This document shows positions 50,023 to 61,442 of a DNA stretch of 64,000 bases, one piece after another. The stretch's first letter is position 1. Each line of letters opens with the position of its first letter. The position numbers were made by a program, and so were the translations under genes. The DNA is from Lysinibacillus pakistanensis (GTDB taxonomy: Bacteria; Bacillota; Bacilli; Bacillales_A; Planococcaceae): contig BBDJ01000002.1 of NCBI GenBank assembly GCA_001312325.1, positions 124,001 to 188,000 of the forward strand, given 5' to 3'. The notes under the pieces were generated by a model. The model saw nothing but the letters and a program-made list of their open reading frames with translations. It was not told the origin of the DNA and ran no database searches.

Positions 50023-50440
50023 ATATCCCGAGCAGTGGTAGATGCTTTCGAGTATGATAAGTGAGTGCTAATACAATGCATTGTTTTAATTCATTTATTG
50101 GAATTTCATCATTCACAGCAAATACAATTGCTCGATTACCTTCATAATGGAATAAATCTTTATAAACCTCTTTAAACGTATCAACTAGCTTTGTATTACA
50201 GTTAAAATACATGGCGTATTGATCTGGGCTTGACTGTTTCCAGCCAATTCTAATTGTACTGCCTTTTTTTGTGATATAACTAGGCTCTCCCCATTTAAGG
50301 GTTTCATCCATATGATCAAGGTCTTCTATCTCTTTTGCAGTATCCATAATTAACTGACGAAGAAACAAAAGTTTTGATTGAATGTGTTTAGGATACTGTT
50401 CGAATACTACTTCTACCTTAGTGTTTTCAATTTCACTCAT
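50021..50440 (-). CDS. DUF1801 (YdhG-like) protein
   Basis: ATG 50440 (MSEIENTK) has AAAGGA at a good distance; the ATG nine bases earlier is too close to it. About 139 residues, intact. VFEQYPKHIQSKLLFLRQLI, then DETLKWGEPSYIT, then GSTIRIGWKQS match DUF1801, a small frataxin-like fold of unknown role, sometimes annotated as an iron chaperone. The ending YHTRKHLPLLGI is usual. Confidence 0.7.
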   Translation of the reverse strand: MSEIENTKVEVVFEQYPKHIQSKLLFLRQLIMDTAKEIEDLDHMDETLKWGEPSYITKKGSTIRIGWKQSSPDQYAMYFNCNTKLVDTFKEVYKDLFHYEGNRAIVFAVNDEIPINELKQCIVLALTYHTRKHLPLLGI

Positions 50441-50552
50441 ATTTATCATTCCTTTTTAAAATAACAACTAGTCTACAGACAGGTACTCCATCTAACAGAT
50501 TCAGAGTGATTAATAAATTTCTAAAAGTGATTCAGGTTGACTGATGTACAAG

Positions 50553-51116
50553 CTATTTTATAGAAATATATATTTCTGCTTGACCATCCTCTGGATTAAT
50601 ATCCTTGCTATAATATTCAAAATCACCTGTAAATGCTCGATTATTGCTTGGCTGTTGTGACCATTGCCAAATATCATCCCAAGCACGCTGCACCATTTCT
50701 ATAATTGGTCCTTTTTCTGTGACAAATACAGCATATTTTGCAGCAGGAACAGTAAATGTATTTATTGTATCTAAACTTTGAAGCTGTGATGTTTCTTGAA
50801 CTTTAACGCTGACCATTATTTCATAAAGTCCTGCATCTCCCTGTTCATAGTTGAAGTAACAGCTATAATGACCATCCTCTTGTATATTAACACCTAGCTT
50901 CTTACCAATATTTTGAGAATGGAACTGTTCAAATAATTTACCAATTTTGCCATTTTTGCTTCGTTCGGTTTCATTTGTTGTAACGGCACTAATTCCAGCT
51001 AATGTGAAGGAGGATAATTCCTCAATTCGGGTAGGTTCAATTTGTTTTAAAGTCATTTTGTCTTCAGACGATTCATGTTTCCATTCTGTCAAATTCTTTT
51101 CTTTGTTTTGTTTCAT
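50553..51116 (-). CDS. GyrI-like effector-binding domain protein (YobU-like)
   Basis: 187 residues, intact. After a charged N-terminus, TRIEELSSFTLAGISA begins a SOUL/GyrI-like fold. KYAVFVTEKGPIIEMVQRAWDDIWQW and FTGDFEYYSKD are the family signature of AraC-effector-binding proteins. These bind hydrophobic small molecules or act on gyrase-type partners. It follows a WYL regulator on the same strand, as yobU follows yobV in B. subtilis. It may therefore be a ligand sensor or detoxifier controlled by that regulator. Confidence 0.75.
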   Translation of the reverse strand: MKQNKEKNLTEWKHESSEDKMTLKQIEPTRIEELSSFTLAGISAVTTNETERSKNGKIGKLFEQFHSQNIGKKLGVNIQEDGHYSCYFNYEQGDAGLYEIMVSVKVQETSQLQSLDTINTFTVPAAKYAVFVTEKGPIIEMVQRAWDDIWQWSQQPSNNRAFTGDFEYYSKDINPEDGQAEIYISIK

Positions 51117-51180
51117 CCCTAATCATTCTCCTTATTATAGAATGAAACCAGTATAAAACAATAAACCTGACAACTGCCTG

Positions 51181-52132
51181 TCAAGTTGCTTTGTCATTTT
51201 TATAAACTTTTGCTATTTTTTCCGCACGACTAGTAATGATTTTCCGTAAATGTTGAGGCTCAAGCACCTCTACATGATGTCCTAGGCTAAGAATGAAACT
51301 ATAGAGCCATTCATTTTCTGGATATGCCTTTTTTACTAGCCAACTTCCATCCTCAACTGGCAAAAGTTCTTCAATGCCAAACCATTCTTCAGCTAAATGA
51401 CGAGCCTTATCTTGGAAACGAAAGACAACTTCTGGTGTTGATGGCTTTAATTTATTCTTACCTTCGTTATGCTCCTGATTAGTGGGATTTCGGCGAATGA
51501 AGGTTTTTTCATAATCTATTCTAAGCCCTTTCATTCTTTTTAGTTTAAAAAGGCGGAACTCTTCTTTTTCTAAACAATAAGCTTGCAGATACCATTGCCT
51601 TCCTTTGAGAATGAGCATATGAGGCTCTACATTTCGCTGGGAAACTTCACCTTCTGCATTGGAATAGGTGAAGTTAACTAATACACAGCTATCTAATGCT
51701 TCGTCTAACAAAATTAATTTCGCACGGAGATGTTTACTACCACCCCAAGGAGAGTAATCTATAAGTACACGATTTGTCTTATGTTGAAATTCTTCTTCAT
51801 GTTCTGGTAGTACGACACTATTTATTTTTTTCTACTAGTCGTTGGTGTTGCTCTTTGCTATATGAAGTGGAGATACTGCGTAGGGCAGTAACGATAGTAG
51901 CAAGCTCGTCATTTGTTAGTATATTTCGATCTAAACGATAACCTTCTGACAAACCAATACCACCGTTTGTTCCTTGATAGGTGACGATTGGAATGCCAGC
52001 AGCATTAATGGCGTCAATATCTCGGTATATTGTCCGTACGGATACCTCAAATCGCTCCGCCAACTCCTTAGCCTGTACCATACGTCGGTTTAGCAGTAGA
52101 ATAATGATGGATAATAGTCTTTCAAGTTTCAC
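51181..52132 (-). CDS. HTH/WYL-domain transcriptional regulator (YobV-like, frameshifted)
   Basis: MKLERLLSIIILLLNRR and AKELAERFEVSVRTIYRDIDAI form the HTH_11 winged helix, and NGGIGLSEGYRLDR is the usual wing. A slip in the A/T8 run near 51825-51832 leads to the WYL domain: LVNFTYSNAEGE, then RQWYLQAYCLEKEEFRLFKLKRM. About 315 residues. WYL domains bind nucleic acid or nucleotide ligands. Operon with the GyrI-like gene downstream. Confidence 0.8.
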
Positions 52133-52493
52133 AATATGTAACCTCCATTTTAATAAGCAAGAATCTATTTCATTAAGATATTAATAAGAGTCTTAATATT
52201 AGAATTTTTTTAGAAATACAGTAATACATTACTAGATGAAGTGCAAACCTAACTGTTTAATACGTTAAAATACTATACACTTTTTAAGGATACTATTTAT
52301 TGTAAGTTAACTTGGATTATAAATCTATTTCAATTGCTTTTAATATTACGACAGGAAAAAAATTAATTGGAGTGGAGGATCATCATGATAACTTTGATAG
52401 AGTAAATTTTTGAGGATTTCGAATTTAGGATTTTGACAATAATCTTAGTTAGATGTTATTATTTACCTATCGTTAAGTAAGAAAGGTGAAATA
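52133..52493. other. Divergent intergenic region, nothing further recognised
   Basis: It holds the promoters of the YobV-like and YqeB-like genes. The only structure seen is AAGAAAGGTG, the ribosome-binding site of the latter. Confidence 0.35.
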
Positions 52494-53166
52494 ATGAACA
52501 ATAATCATACAATATTAAATTTTTCTAAAACAGATAAAGTTATCCTGTGGCTTGGTTTTCCTATCATCGGTTTAGTGCTAGGTTGGTTTCTTCCAAGTAT
52601 TTCAAAATGGGCAAGCACTTTGCCGTGGGTGCCTTTCTTTCAGGGACCATTAAACTTAATTGCCTCCTTTAATGGAGCTTGGATTGGTTTTATCACGATG
52701 GCCCTTGGTTTGATTGTGGGAATTGCATTGACTTTATTATCTTTTCATGAGAGCTTAGAAATAATTATAAATGATGAGAAAGTAATTTTAAAACTTAGAG
52801 ATGATGAAACTCTATTAAATAAGGAAGATATTTCACTTGTATTGTTGGATGGAAAACAGTTAGTTTTGCTTGGCAACGATAAGAAAGAAATTTTCCGATA
52901 TAAACAAGAGCTAAATAGAAATGCCATTAGTGCTACATTTATAAAACATAATTATTTTTGGAGTGATATCGATCCATTTAAAGAAGATTTTAAAAAAATG
53001 GGTTGTAGATTGTCCAGATTTATCACCAGCAGCAAATGCTCTATTAAAAGCAAGGAAAATAGCAATTGAAAAAGGTGAGGATGAGGAAGTTTTTCAACTG
53101 GCTAAAGAACTTTGGAAGCTAAGAATATCAGTTAAAGAAAAAGATAAAAGTCAATATTATCGATGA
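52494..53166 (+). CDS. YqeB-family membrane protein (frameshifted)
   Basis: DKVILWLGFPIIGLVLGWFLPSISKWA and PFFQGPLNLIASFNGAWIGF mark YqeB, with two or three N-terminal helices. A cytosolic part follows (HESLEIIINDEKVILKLRDDE). A slip in the A7 run near 52990-52996 restores WVVDCPDLSPAANALLKARK and the end. About 223 residues. Function unknown in B. subtilis as well. Confidence 0.7.
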
Positions 53167-53264
53167 GCAACAAAGATAAATGAAGACTATTAAGAATTTT
53201 ATAAAAGGTTAATATGTTATTTACTAATATAGCAATATTTTACAAAAGGCTGTCTGGAAAAATT

Positions 53265-53302
53265 AAGACTGAATCCAATTATTAGGTTCAGTCTTTGTTT
53301 TG
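53265..53302 (+). terminator. Intrinsic terminator after the YqeB-like gene
   Basis: AAGACTGAA and TTCAGTCTT pair around a 13-base loop, followed by TGTTTTG. The next 290 bases hold nothing recognised. Confidence 0.6.
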
Positions 53303-53592
53303 CATAAAAAGATAAAGCAAAAGCACTTTTTTTAATTACTTGAGTTGAAATTAATGAATTTCTTGTTTTAGTCGATTAATTAGGAAACAAAGTTAATTTC
53401 AATTTTGTACTTTTTTATTAAGCATTTAATAGAAGAAGTCGAGCATAGTGAAGAGTTTGTAAAATGCAAAAATGCTTAATTTTACCTTTTTAGTTACGTT
53501 ATACATATCAATTATTAGCTGTTGTTAACTAGTGAAAGATGGAAACTTATTTTAAAGAAAGCAAATAACAATAATAAACGGAGGATTTTCGT

Positions 53593-54751
53593 ATGTCTCA
53601 ACTGCCTGAATATGCTATGAATTCAACTGAAAACGATAAAACATGTAAAGAAGTGCAGCAATTCGACAAACAACTGACATCACTTTTTGATTCGCTTAAA
53701 GTTCCAGGCGTAGCTGTACTTGTTTTTACCAAGGATAAAGTATTGTATAAGAAAGAAATCGGATATGCCAATATTGAAAAGAAAATTCCTTACACGTTGG
53801 ACACAGTTACTAATATTGCTTCTATAAGTAAAACCTTTATTGGGGGATCATTGGCAAAAGCTCAGGAAGATGGCTTACTTAGCCTGGATGAGGATATCAA
53901 TGACATACTTCCTTTCAAAGTAGTAAACCCATATTTCCCGAATGAGAAAATTACGTTAAAAAAATCTTGCCTCACATACATCCGGAATTGAGGACGATGA
54001 AACTAAATATATCCATTCATACTGTGCTTATGGCGCTAAGATTATGACTTTGAAAGATTTCTTATATAGCTATCTGAATCCTGAGGGCAAATGGTATTCA
54101 AGGGACAATTTCTCAAACAATAAACCTGGAGCAAGCTTTTCTTACAGTAATATCGGGTCTGCACTTGCTGGATACTGCATCGAAGCAAGAAGCAAGATGA
54201 CATATGCCGATTATGTGAGAAAAAATATATTTGAAAAGCTATCTATGAACAACAGCGGCTGGAACAGGAGCGAATTCAATCTAGCAAACATAGCATTAAA
54301 TTATTCTAAACTGAGGATTGATTTTACTAACCATACAGAATCCATGGGTGCCACCCTTGAACCAATGCCTGCTTATGAGTTAATTACGTATCCTGACGGC
54401 GGGGTTATGACAACGGTTAATGATTTATCAAAATACTTGCAAGCTATTATGAAAAGACAAGATACATTTATTACTGCGAAAAGCATTGATTTAATGTTGC
54501 AAAAACAATTTAACGACACGAATGTTCCTCCAGAATGCAAAGAAACTGATGAAAATATAGGATTATTCTGGAGTTATAGTAGCGAAAAGGTCTGGGGACA
54601 TACTGGCAGTGATCCTGGAGTAGATACATCTATGTGTGTAAATTCAAACAACGTAGGTTTAATAGCTTTTATAAACACTGATGACTCTAGTTTGGATGGA
54701 GAGAAATACGAAGAATTAGTAAACTTGCTGATGAATTGCCCAATTAAGTAG
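53593..54751 (+). CDS. Serine hydrolase of the class C beta-lactamase fold (frameshifted)
   Basis: Start after GGAGGA. The catalytic SxxK is S77-K80 (ASISKTF), the YxN motif is YSNIGSALAG, and the third motif is HTGSDPGV. A slip in the A7 run near 53959-53965 joins LASHTSGIED to the first half. About 385 residues. No signal peptide is seen, so it is probably a cytosolic esterase or peptidase rather than a secreted beta-lactamase. The HTG variant of the usual KTG supports that. Substrate unknown. Confidence 0.75.
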
Positions 54752-54839
54752 GAGTATGTTTAAGAAAATTGAATTGAATCCCAATAAACCAGCATAAACG
54801 TATATTATGTCAGCTTAATTTAGAGGGGAGATTTTGTAG

Positions 54840-55635
54840 TTGGTAAGTGATTTGAGTAATAAAGAAATACCAAAGCAAGCCATACAAGCACTAAAAATCG
54901 TAGAGGGGTTGCTTGGAAAATCTATAGTCGGAGTATTTTTATTTGGTTCTACAGTAAATGGTGGTTTACGCATTAACAGTGATGTAGATGTCCTAGTGGT
55001 CGTGAATCATTGTTTATCTGAAGGGACTCGAAAAAAAACTAACGGACAAATTAATGCGGATATCTGGAAAAATAGGAAACACAGACTCTATGAGACCACT
55101 TGAAGTCACGGTGGTAAATCATAGCGATCTTGTACCTTGGCGATACCCACCCAAAAATGAATTTATTTATGGGGAATGGCTCAGAAGTGAGTTTGAAAAA
55201 GGACAAATCCAGGAACCAACCTATGATCCTGATTTGGCAATTGTTTTAGCACAAGTGAGGATGAATAGTATTTCTCTATTTGGTCCTAATGCTTCAGATA
55301 TACTTGATCCCGTTCCGATGATAGATATTCGAAGAGCGATTAAGGAATCTTTACCAGGGTTGGTAGAGGGTATCATAGGTGATGAGCGTAATGTAATTTT
55401 AACCCTAGCTCGAATGTGGCAGACGGTGTCTATCGGTGAAATTTCTTCGAAAGATATGGCTGCAAAATGGGCTTTACCTCGGTTACCCAAAGAATATTCG
55501 ACTTTACTCGATTTAGCTAGAAAAGCTTATCGTGGAGAAATTGTTGATAAGTGGGAAGAAAGGGATTCCGAGGTGACAGCACTCGTTCATTATATGAAAA
55601 ATTCTATAGAAACTTGTCTTAGAGAAATCGATTGA
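54840..55635 (+). CDS. ANT(9)-type aminoglycoside nucleotidyltransferase (one frameshift)
   Basis: A TTG start follows GAGGGGAG. The sequence follows ANT(9)-I throughout: IPKQAIQALKIVEGLLG, FLFGSTVNGGLRINSDVDVL (nucleotidyl-transfer motif GS...DxD), RPLEVTVVNHSDLVPWRYPP, FIYGEWLRSEFEKGQIQEP, and VILTLARMWQTVSIGEISSKD. A slip in the A8 run near 55031-55038 restores the missing stretch. About 264 residues. ANT(9) adenylylates spectinomycin at O-9, giving high-level resistance. It stands alone, with a terminator 40 bases downstream and no integron or IS beside it. Confidence 0.85.
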
Positions 55636-55672
55636 ACTTTTTTTATAATTGAACAATACTCAACAAAGGACG

Positions 55673-55711
55673 AATCCATTTTGATCAAATTTTTCAAAAT
55701 GGATTTTTTTT
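55673..55711 (+). terminator. Strong intrinsic terminator after the ANT(9)-type gene
   Basis: AATCCATTTTGA and TCAAAATGGATT form a 12-bp perfect stem with a 9-base loop, followed by T6. Confidence 0.85.
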
Positions 55712-56066
55712 GCTATCGGCATAAAATATAGGTTTAAGGGTGCTTTTTATTAGAAGATAAATAAGATGAAGGGTAAAATAACAAATCAGAGTTTGATAAT
55801 AATTACTTTTATTTCCTACAAGTAAAGTTTGCGGTTACTAATTTAATAGGGTGTGAGAAGAGTCAGAACTGAAAGCTTGTTTAATAGAGGGCTGTACAGA
55901 AAGTTGGTAGTGACAAGCAGATCAAAAATAGTTAAATTGAGTAAGAGGATGAAAATAGTAAGAGTGGTAAGAATTATTCATTATAAATACTGACACTAAA
56001 AGAGCTAAGGCTTAAAGAGAAGTAATTATCACGAAATTTACTGGAAGGTAAAAGAGGTAAATAATT
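55712..56066. other. Intergenic stretch, nothing recognised
   Basis: 355 AT-rich bases before hybrid kinase 2. No convincing promoter or structure. Confidence 0.35.
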
Positions 56067-59000
56067 TTGATAAATAAATTTACGAAATCAAAAAAATTAC
56101 TGATAATTATTAGTTTTATTTTTATCTTACTATCAATGCGCTTTGGATGGTTTCTTTATTTTAATGCACCGACAAATCAAACTGCAGAAAGGGGAGTTGT
56201 TGATTTACGTCATATAACGTTAAAGGAAGATAAGGTTATTTTTTTTAAATGGAGAATGGCTATTTTATCCTTCAAAGTTTATAATTGGCGATTCTAGCAC
56301 AAATATTGAACTACAGTACATACAAGTTCCTGGTAATTGGAAAGAACAAATGGAGCCGCTTGAGGGGTCCTCTATAGGTAATGCCTCCTACAGGCTTAAA
56401 ATTTTGCTTCCTGATCAGGATGAAACTATATATGGAATTAAATTAGAAGGATTTGAGTCATATGCAAGTATTTATGTGAACGGGAAATTGGTGAATAGTG
56501 AAAACCTTGCTAATAAATATCCATTAGAGAAAATAAAAAAAACAGGGACCCATGACGGTCATATTTTCCTCTGAGGCAAAAGAAATTGACTTAATTATTC
56601 AAATATCCAATTATGATAGTTTTAATTCGGGAGGTTTGAAAGATTCGGTCTATTTTGGGCTTCATTCTGCAATTACAAAGGGAGCCACCTTCTCCGAATC
56701 ATTGCAATTACTAGTTAGTGTGATTTTTTTTCTACACGGTTTCTATGCGTTATCGATTTTCTTCCTTGGGAGAGGGCAATATGAAAAGGAATTACTCTAT
56801 TTTAGTTTTTTACTCATTCTTAATGGATTTATTATTTTAATAGACGATAATGTTCTGTTAAATCTCCCAATAAAGAATGCACTCTACATTAAATTATTGA
56901 TAGTGTTACTAATCGGATTACTACTCTTAACATTAACATTTATTAATGAACTCTATAAAATTAAGTCTACACTATCAAATGTATTATACGTACTATTCAT
57001 TCCCATAGCTCTGACGATAATGTTAACTTCAGCTTTGCACTATACACCTATGAAATTGATTGTAATTATTTACGGAATTTTTATTGCCACCCAGCTTATT
57101 GTGCCTACTATTTCAGCTATTGTAAAAGGAAATATTGATGGAATTTTTATACTTTTTTTATTTAATTTGTTTTATATCAAATAGTATATGGGGAACTGCC
57201 ATTAAAACTCTTGTAGTTAATATACCTTACTATCCATTCGATTTTTTCATTTCAATAATTGTTATTGCCCTACTACTGATAAGGCGACATATTAATGTTA
57301 TTCGATTAAATAATGAGCAATATGAAAAACTAGTAAAGTTGGATGTTCAGAAAGATATATTTCTAGCGAATACATCTCACGAACTACGTAATCCATTGCA
57401 CGGTATACTAAACATTACACAATCGCTTCTTGAAAGGGAGGCATCGCAATTATCAAAGAAAAGTAAAGAAAATCTTGAATTGCTATTACAAATTGGCAAT
57501 CGAATGGCATTTACTTTGAATGATTTATTAGATACAAATCAACTAGAAGAAGGACAAATTCAGCTAAATCAAAAAAAACACTCAACTTATATAGTGTTAC
57601 ATCTGCGGTTATTGATATGATTCAATTTATAAAAAAATACAAAAAAATTGGATATCATTTCAGAAGTTTCACCATTTTTTTCCACCAGTTTATGCAGATG
57701 AGAGCAGACTTGTCCAAATTCTTTTTAATTTACTTCATAATGCTGTCAAATTTACGCATGAAGGAAGTATTACGATCAATGCCATTCATGATGATAAGGT
57801 AGCAACTATATTGATTAGTGATACTGGCATAGGAATGAGTGAGAACGAAATTAAACGCATTTTCCTTCGTTATGAGCGTTTTGAAAAGACTACTGTAATG
57901 GGTATCGGACTTGGTCTAAATATAGCCAAACAGTTAATCGAACTTCATGGGGGGACAATTGCAGTACAATCAGAAGAAGACAAAGGGACAACCTTGTCTT
58001 TCACGATACCATTAGCAATCGATTCAAATATATCCATTGAACAGGAGGTTTCAGCAACTAATATCTATCCACTAACTAAAAATTCTTCTGATATCACATC
58101 AAAACCATTAATTGATGATGAACAAAGGGCAGTGCTAAGTAGCAATATACTTATTGTTGATGATGATCCGATTAACTTAAAAGTTATTAGTAGTGTACTG
58201 GAAGAGCTATATCATATCTATACTGTCACGAGTGGAGCAGAGGCACTGAAAATGATTGACGCTGGAAATTGGGATATGATTATTTCCGATGTTATGATGC
58301 CAAAAATGTCAGGCTATGAATTGTGTAAGGAAATCCGCAAGCGCTTTACAATTGTAGAGCTTCCTGTCTTGCTCCTGACTGCTAGAACCCAACCAATAGA
58401 TGTTTACACGGGATTTCTCGCAGGTGCTAATGATTATGTTTCAAAGCCAACAAATGCCCTTGAACTAAAAGCACGTGTTCATTCGCTGCTTGCACAAAAT
58501 CAAGCAATTAAAGAGCAATTACGTCTAGAAGCTGCATATTTGCAAGCGCAAATAAAGCCACATTTTCTTTTTAACACATTAAATACAATTTCTTCTTTAG
58601 GTGAAATAAATCCTTCTCGAATGACTGATTTATTGATTGAATTCGGTAATTATTTACAAAAGAGTTTTAGTTCAGACAACATAAAAAAATTTAATCCCCA
58701 TAGAAGAAGAATTTGATCTTGTTCGTTCCTATCTGTTTATAGAAAGTGAAAGATTTGGCGACCGACTCGAAATTTCATGGGATTTAGATGAACTAAAGGG
58801 GATACTTATACCACCTCTTTCTGTTCAAACCATTGTAGAAAATGCTCTGAATCATGGCATTCTCAAAAAAACAGAAGGTGGAATCGTTGTGATTTCCGTA
58901 AAAAATCATGAGAATTATCATGTTGTTTCTGTAGAGGATAATGGGGTTGGTATGACAGCTAGTCAGATTGAGGAAATTCTTTTAAGGACTAATAAACATC

Positions 59001-59140
59001 AGTATGGTATTGGCATAGCCAATACAAACCATCGTCTTCAACGAATTTTCGGAAGAGGAATTCAGATTGAAAGCCAATTAAATCATGGCACAATCGTTTC
59101 ATTTTACATTCCTAAACGGTTACCAAATATTTTTGAGTAA
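56067..59140 (+). CDS. Seven-TM (7TMR-DISM) hybrid sensor kinase, copy 2 (frameshifted)
   Basis: A TTG start follows AAGAGGT. The layout repeats copy 1: anchor helix; external beta domain ([27 protein letters not shown]); about seven helices; H box [15 protein letters not shown]; ATPase domain ([27 protein letters not shown]); receiver with [12 protein letters not shown]; LytS-type motif [14 protein letters not shown]; and a second ATPase domain ([16 protein letters not shown]). Slips lie near 56241, 56531, 57155, 57570, 57630, 57675 and 58684, all A/T runs. About 1,020 residues. The two copies are clearly paralogous but well diverged, so they probably sense different ligands. Confidence 0.75.
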
Positions 59141-59273
59141 TCAATAATTAATAAGTTTGTTGGATTATTCGAAGTTAAACATAAAACGCTCTACTTAGCC
59201 AGACTAACCTTTCGAGGAAAGGGTACTGATAGGTGGAAAGGACAGGATTTAAAATTAAAGAATGGGATGAATT

Positions 59274-59831
59274 ATGAAAGAAACTACCCTTCAAATATTT
59301 GAACATGCAGGTTTTTTTGCAATATTGATTAGCTTATCTGTCAATATTGTTATTAGTATTATTGGTGTATTCCCGAGTGTTTTTATTACAGCAGCTAACC
59401 TTGCGTTTTTTGGGTTTTATCACGGGTTAATCGTTTCAATTATAGGTGAGGGATTAGGTGCAGTCATTAGCTTTGTTTTATATAGAAAGGGTCTGAAAAT
59501 ATGGAGATTAAAGGATTTCCAACACCCAGTAATGTTAAAACTAAAGCATCTTGAAGGAAGTAAGGCTTTTTGGATTATTTTATGTTTGAGAATTCTTCCT
59601 TTTATTCCTTCTGGTGCTATAACATTAGGCAGTGCTTTTTCCAAAGTCTCGATTGGTTTATTTGCAATCGCTAGTACTCTAGGAAAAATACCTTCACTTA
59701 TTATGGAAGCTGGTGCAGTCTTTGGTTTTATGCAAGTAGATCTACAATGGAAAATTGTCATTATAGTAGTCTTCGTTATTATCTCAATTTGGACTGGGGG
59801 AGTAAGAGGAAAAAAGACAGCAGATAGATGA
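59274..59831 (+). CDS. TVP38/TMEM64-family (VTT-domain) membrane protein
   Basis: 185 residues, intact. FPSVFITAANLAFFGFYHGLIVSIIGEGLGAVISF and LRILPFIPSGAITLGSAFSKVS are the two halves of the VTT (DedA-like) domain, with the reentrant loop and the arginine of LRxxPxxP. The family is linked to lipid scrambling or transport and to membrane homeostasis. A copper-oxidase lipoprotein starts 79 bases downstream on the same strand. Whether they are functionally tied is unknown. Confidence 0.8.
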   Translation: MKETTLQIFEHAGFFAILISLSVNIVISIIGVFPSVFITAANLAFFGFYHGLIVSIIGEGLGAVISFVLYRKGLKIWRLKDFQHPVMLKLKHLEGSKAFWIILCLRILPFIPSGAITLGSAFSKVSIGLFAIASTLGKIPSLIMEAGAVFGFMQVDLQWKIVIIVVFVIISIWTGGVRGKKTADR

Positions 59832-59909
59832 TTTATTTTTATTATCCATAGATTCTCCATATTTTTTTTGTTACAGTTCCATTGTAATGAAATTAAAGGA
59901 GGAAACATA

Positions 59910-61442
59910 ATGAATTCTAAAATTTTGATTACTTCATTACTACTTGGAACTGTTATTATTGGAGGATGCAGTGCAGGTAATTCAGGAGCTGATGAAGGCA
60001 AGACTATGGATCATTCCAGTATGGGTCAGAAAGAAATGTCGAACATGGAGGGGATGGATCATTCCAGCATGACTCAGGAGGAAATGGCAGATATGGAGAA
60101 CGGCCATGCAAGTCATACAATTCCATTATTATTAAATAATTCTACTGGAGAAAATGAAGTAGCGCTGCCTCCATTCGTTGAACCTAAGGATGGAATCGTT
60201 CATATTACTGCACAGCAAGGAACGACAGAAATCTTTAATGGTATCGAAACTGAAACATACGGATATAATGGCGCTTTCTTAGGACCTATTATCCGTTTGA
60301 AAGAAGGAGAAATTGTAACATTTAGAACTAAAAATGATTTATCTAAACAAACAACATTCCACTGGCATGGCGTAGAAATTCCAGGTGAAGGCGATGGAGG
60401 TCCACATCAAATACTGGAACCAGGCGCATTAAAAGATGTGAAATTTACAGTAAGTCAGGAAGCATCAACATTATGGTTCCATCCACATCCAGAGGGTGCT
60501 ACAGCTGAACAGGTGTACAAGGGTTTAGCTGGTTTAATCTATATTGAAGATGAGAAGTCAAAAAAAACTTGGACTACCAAATGAATACGGAGAAAATGAT
60601 TTTCCTTTAATATTTCAAGATAGACAGTTTACTAAGGAAAAGCAATTTGACTACCGATCAGTTCTTAATGAGGATGGTACTATTGGAGACACATTATTAA
60701 TTAATGGTACATTAAATCCAAAACTTACAGTTGGAAAAGAAAAAGTGAGACTTCGTTTATTGAACGGATCGAATGCAAGAAATTATACATTTAAATTAAA
60801 TACAGGAAATAAGTTTCAACAAATAGCTACTGATGGTGGTTTTTTAAATAAACCAATTTCTATGAGTGAAATTACATTATCACCAGGTGAGAGAGCAGAA
60901 ATTATTCTGGACTTTTCAAAATTTGATGCTAAAAGTGAAATGGCTTTAGTAAATGAAGAAGATATAATTTTATTACCATTCACAGTTGATGAACAAAAGA
61001 AGAATGCACGGGAAATCCCAAAAAAATTTAAATGATTATACCGTTACAGATACTGAGAGAAACTTACCAGTAACAAAAAAACTTGAACTTTTCGGAATGG
61101 GAAAAATGGTAACAATAAATGATAAAAAAATTTGATATGAACCGTATTGATTTCACTCAAAAACAAGGTGAAACTGAAGTATGGGAAATATACAATAAAC
61201 CAGATATGATGGGTGGCATGACGCATCCTTTCCACATCCATGGTACGCAATTTAAAATAGTTTCAATGAATGGAAAAGAACCTCCTGCAAACCTACAGGG
61301 CTGGAAGGATACAGTTTCAATCGAAGCTGGTCAAAGAGTTAAACTAGCAGTAAAGTTTAATGATAAAGGAATTTACATGTTCCACTGTCATATCCTTGAA
61401 CATGAAGAAAATGGGATGATGGGTCAAGTTGAAGTAAATTAA
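59910..61442 (+). CDS. Multicopper oxidase lipoprotein with Met/His repeats (frameshifted)
   Basis: Start after AAAGGAGG. The lipobox IIGGC puts the lipidated cysteine at C20. A 45-residue spacer follows with two copies of MDHSSM-x-QxEM, a copper-binding type of repeat. The oxidase core has all four copper motifs: HWHG, WFHPHP, HPFHIHG and [14 protein letters not shown]. The last supplies the type 1 copper ligands, with an axial Met. Slips in A7 near 60558, near 61020 and near 61123 join three frames; about 508 residues. It probably oxidises Cu(I) or other metals, or phenols, on the outer face of the membrane. Confidence 0.85.

Noticed and set aside
59420..60001. Minus-strand 193-codon frame across the VTT/oxidase junction
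   Set aside because: It spans two well-supported genes on the opposite strand and carries no motif.
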